This document shows positions 59,931 to 64,000 of a stretch of 64,000 bases of DNA, piece after piece (within the stretch, counting starts at the first letter, position 1; each line of letters starts with the position of its first letter). A program made the position numbers and the translations under genes. Source of the stretch: Streptomyces rapamycinicus NRRL 5491 (lineage in GTDB: Bacteria > Actinomycetota > Actinomycetes > Streptomycetales > Streptomycetaceae); contig NZ_CP085193.1 of assembly GCF_024298965.1 (NCBI RefSeq), positions 1,426,001 through 1,490,000 of the forward strand, given 5' to 3'. The notes below the pieces were generated by a model. It ran no database searches. It worked only from the letters and a program-made list of their open reading frames with translations, and was not told where the DNA came from.

Positions 59931-61397
59931 GTGCCGAGACTGGAATGGCCGCTGCACATCGTGCGCCGAGTGGTGATCGGCGTGATCGTCCTGGCCGTGC
60001 TCGCGGTGGCGATCCCGCTCACCGTGAACTGGATCGGGGAGCGGCGGGCCCGGTGCGGTGACGGCGTCGTCAAGATGGGCGACGACCGCGAGTGCGTGGG
60101 CGTCACCGACGGCTCGTACACCTTCGCCGACCATCTGGAGCCCGTGGAGAAGAAGATCAAGGCGGAGAACGACCTGGTGGACAAGCACGGTGACAAGTAC
60201 GTCAGCGTCGCCTACATGACCTCGTTCACGCTGACCGAAGACGACAGCAACTCCGAGGAATCGGTCCGGCATGAGCTCGAGGGCGCGTATCTGGCCCAGT
60301 ACCGGCACAACCGCGGCGATCTCTCCTCCTCCCCCAAGATCAAGCTGCTGATCGCCAACATGGGCAGCAGCGCGGCTCATTGGGAGCACACCGTCGATGA
60401 GCTGATCGACCGGAAGAGCTCTGCCGACAAGCTGGTCGCGGTCACCGGGCTCGGCCCCAGCGACACCCAGAACCTCGACGCGCTGAGGCGGCTGTCCGAC
60501 AACGGTCTCGCCCTGGTCGCCAGCACCATGACGGCCACCAACATAGAGGGCATCAAGGGGCTGGTCCGGGTCTCCCCGACCAATGTGGACGAGGCGTACG
60601 CCGCCTCCGCGTATCTCAAGAAGGAGAAGGTCCGCCGGGCGGTGGTGGTCCAGGACGACGCGCGGGACAACTACTACGCCAAGACGCTGGGTGACGCCTT
60701 CACCAAGGTCTTCCAGGACATCGAGGGCCACGAGCTGGTGGCGGACAGGATGACCTATGACTCCTCGGTGCGCGGCGCCTGGGAGAACGAACTGCGCTAC
60801 ATGCCGGGGCAGCTGTGCGACCAGAAGCCGGAGGCGGTCTTCTTCGCGGGCCGCGGCAAGCACCTCACCCGGTTCCTGGACGCGATCGCCAACCGTCCGT
60901 GCCAGGACCGGGAGTTCATGGTGATCACCGGCGACGACACCACCAACCTCACCGCCGACGACCTGGCCCACGCCGCCGAGAGCAAGGTGCGGGTGCTCTA
61001 CACGGGCCTGGCGCACCCCGATATGTGGCAGCAGGACCCCGACTCCGTCTCCCGCCCGTCGGCCCGGCACTTCCAGCCGGGCGGGCTGATGGCCAAGTGG
61101 TTCCCCGACGACCAGCACCAGGACGGCCAGGCCATCATGGCGCATGACGCGGTGCTCACCGCCGCCCAGGGCATCCAGATGGCGGCGCTGGGCGACGTGA
61201 CCGGGGAATCGGTGGCGCGGATGTTCCACCAGATGAACAGCCGTCAGCAGGTGCCGGGGGCGAGCGGGTTCATCTCGTTCCAGAACAATGGCAATCCGCG
61301 CAACAAGGCCATTCCGATCCTGCATCTCAACGCGAAGGGGCGCTCGGAACTCGTGGAGGTATCGGCACGGCGGGGCGAGCCGGCCAGGAAGCAGTGA
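59931..61397 (+). CDS. Membrane-anchored periplasmic-binding-fold (type I) receptor
   Basis: 488 residues. A single N-terminal membrane helix (about 14-37, VVIGVIVLAVLAVAIPLTVNWI) is followed by an extracytoplasmic domain of the type 1 periplasmic-binding fold seen in branched-chain amino acid binding proteins: IKLLIANMGSS, VTGLGPSDTQNLDALRRLSDNGLALVASTMTA, VRRAVVVQDDARDNYYAKTLGDAF and VFFAGRGKHLTRFLDAI. No permease genes are nearby, so sensing rather than transport is more likely. The GTG at 59931 has GAGGGG upstream and lies 5 bp after the P-loop gene. It converges on dnaK with 3 bp between stops. Confidence 0.82.
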   Translation: MPRLEWPLHIVRRVVIGVIVLAVLAVAIPLTVNWIGERRARCGDGVVKMGDDRECVGVTDGSYTFADHLEPVEKKIKAENDLVDKHGDKYVSVAYMTSFTLTEDDSNSEESVRHELEGAYLAQYRHNRGDLSSSPKIKLLIANMGSSAAHWEHTVDELIDRKSSADKLVAVTGLGPSDTQNLDALRRLSDNGLALVASTMTATNIEGIKGLVRVSPTNVDEAYAASAYLKKEKVRRAVVVQDDARDNYYAKTLGDAFTKVFQDIEGHELVADRMTYDSSVRGAWENELRYMPGQLCDQKPEAVFFAGRGKHLTRFLDAIANRPCQDREFMVITGDDTTNLTADDLAHAAESKVRVLYTGLAHPDMWQQDPDSVSRPSARHFQPGGLMAKWFPDDQHQDGQAIMAHDAVLTAAQGIQMAALGDVTGESVARMFHQMNSRQQVPGASGFISFQNNGNPRNKAIPILHLNAKGRSELVEVSARRGEPARKQ

Positions 61398-61400
61398 CGG

Positions 61401-63299
<1,899 letters not shown>

Positions 63300-63328
63300 C
63301 TCAACCCTCCTCCCAGTCTGTCTCCCAG

Positions 63329-63344
63329 TATCCCAAAAGGGATA
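63329..63344. promoter_or_regulatory. Palindrome upstream of dnaK
   Basis: TATCCCAAAAGGGATA, perfect 6-bp arms around AAAA, 30-45 bp before the dnaK start. Near-duplicate CTGGGAG elements follow on the coding strand. It does not resemble the HspR HAIR element, so this dnaK may be under other control. Confidence 0.5.
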
Positions 63345-63382
63345 TTCGGAAGTGGGGCGCGGAGGAGGGCCGGGGCCGGGGG

Positions 63383-64000
63383 TCAGTCCCGCAGGTGGTC
63401 CACCTCGCGCATCTTGTTGGTGGCGTCGAGCGCGGCGACCTTGTAGGACTCGGCGAAGGTCGGATAGTTGAACACCGCGTCCACCAGATAGTCGACGGTG
63501 CCGCCGCAGCCCATCACGGCCTGGCCGATGTGGATCAGCTCGGTGGCGCCGGTGCCGAAGCAGTGCACCCCGAGCAGCCGCCGGTCCTCCGGGGAGACCA
63601 GCAGCTTCAGCATGCCGTGGGCGTCGCCGACGATCTGGCCCCGGGCGAGCTCGCGATAGCGGGAGACCCCGACCTCGAAGGGCACCTTCTCGTCCGTGAG
63701 CTGGTCCTCGGTGCGGCCGATGAAGCTGATCTCGGGGATGCTGTAGATCCCGATCGGCTGGAGGCGGTGGATCGGGTTCACCGGCTCCTCGCACGCGTGG
63801 TACGCCGCGCTGCGCCCCTGCTCCATGGAGGTCGCGGCCAGGGCCGGGAAGCCGATGACATCGCCGACGGCGTAGATGTGCGGCACGGCGGTGCGGTAGT
63901 GCTCGTCCACCGCGATCCGGCCCCGCCGGTCGGCGGTGAGCCCCGCCTTGGCGAGGTCCAGCGCGTCGGTGAGCCCCTGGCGCCCCGCGGAGTACATCAC
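63383..64000 (-). CDS. sthA: Soluble pyridine nucleotide transhydrogenase (N-terminus outside window)
   Basis: C-terminal 205 residues of a flavoprotein disulfide-reductase-like enzyme. [30 protein letters not shown] (FAD motif) and [41 protein letters not shown] match Si-specific NAD(P)+ transhydrogenase. It has no C-terminal His-Glu pair of lipoamide dehydrogenases ([11 protein letters not shown] instead), which separates SthA from them. It would balance NADH and NADPH in the cytoplasm. The start and first FAD-binding domain lie beyond the right edge. Confidence 0.9.
   Translation of the reverse strand: MMYSAGRQGLTDALDLAKAGLTADRRGRIAVDEHYRTAVPHIYAVGDVIGFPALAATSMEQGRSAAYHACEEPVNPIHRLQPIGIYSIPEISFIGRTEDQLTDEKVPFEVGVSRYRELARGQIVGDAHGMLKLLVSPEDRRLLGVHCFGTGATELIHIGQAVMGCGGTVDYLVDAVFNYPTFAESYKVAALDATNKMREVDHLRD

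Overview
The window is a stretch of very GC-rich (roughly 70-75%) actinobacterial chromosome, almost certainly Streptomyces. The reasons are its codon use, the many GTG starts and 4-nt start/stop overlaps, several Streptomyces-type families (PP2C/SpoIIE phosphatases, DUF4032, DUF1876, Rv1733c-like, DUF4232, roadblock), an ECF41 sigma factor, and both specialised and primary metabolism genes. I see no rRNA, tRNA, CRISPR array, phage gene or transposase. Both edges cut genes: a ClpC-type ATPase on the left and a soluble transhydrogenase on the right.

Layout. 1-5.2 kb: stress and regulatory genes (ClpC-like, PP2C phosphatase, ECF41 sigma factor with its oxidoreductase partner). 5.3-13.6 kb: aldehyde dehydrogenase with a TetR-style operator, a family-5 solute-binding lipoprotein plus fused two-domain permease with a Zur-box-like site in front, GNAT, and a NACHT/STAND-like TPR ATPase. 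13.8-18.3 kb: small hypotheticals, MmcQ/YjbR, GNAT, and the pseudouridine-catabolism pair psuG-psuK. 18.4-24.1 kb: two overlapping ATP-grasp genes, type II thioesterase, DUF4032 kinase-like protein, SDR, AraC regulator. 24.1-31.8 kb: CASTOR/POLLUX-like channel, a large sensor/PP2C/ATPase protein, roadblock, Gfo/Idh/MocA oxidoreductase, DUF4232 lipoprotein.

31.8-52.6 kb is the most interesting part and looks like a split biosynthetic cluster. The left arm (minus strand) has a stand-alone ketosynthase lacking one catalytic His and a 2241-residue mycocerosic-acid-synthase-like PKS (KS-AT-DH-ER-KR-ACP) that carries 18 copies of a 7-residue repeat. The right arm (plus strand) has an ABM-fold membrane protein, a fused PabA-PabB 4-amino-4-deoxychorismate synthase, a benzoate-CoA-ligase-like enzyme, a second adenylating ligase, an FAD monooxygenase, a PabC-like protein with no possible PLP lysine, and an AhpD-like protein. 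An Lrp-ddaH-rocD arginine/ornithine unit sits between the arms. By analogy with mycobacterial phenolic glycolipids (p-hydroxybenzoate plus Pks15/1 and MAS), I infer a 4-aminobenzoate-derived, reduced, probably methyl-branched acyl product.

52.6-64 kb returns to housekeeping and accessory genes: Rv1733c-like, DUF1876, a cellulase-like hydrolase, an MHS-family MFS transporter, anmK, a degenerate P-loop protein paired with a membrane-anchored periplasmic-binding-fold receptor, a dnaK, and sthA. A recurrent oddity is short tandem repeats (10, 14, 21, 27 and 30 bp units) at gene ends and inside coding sequence.
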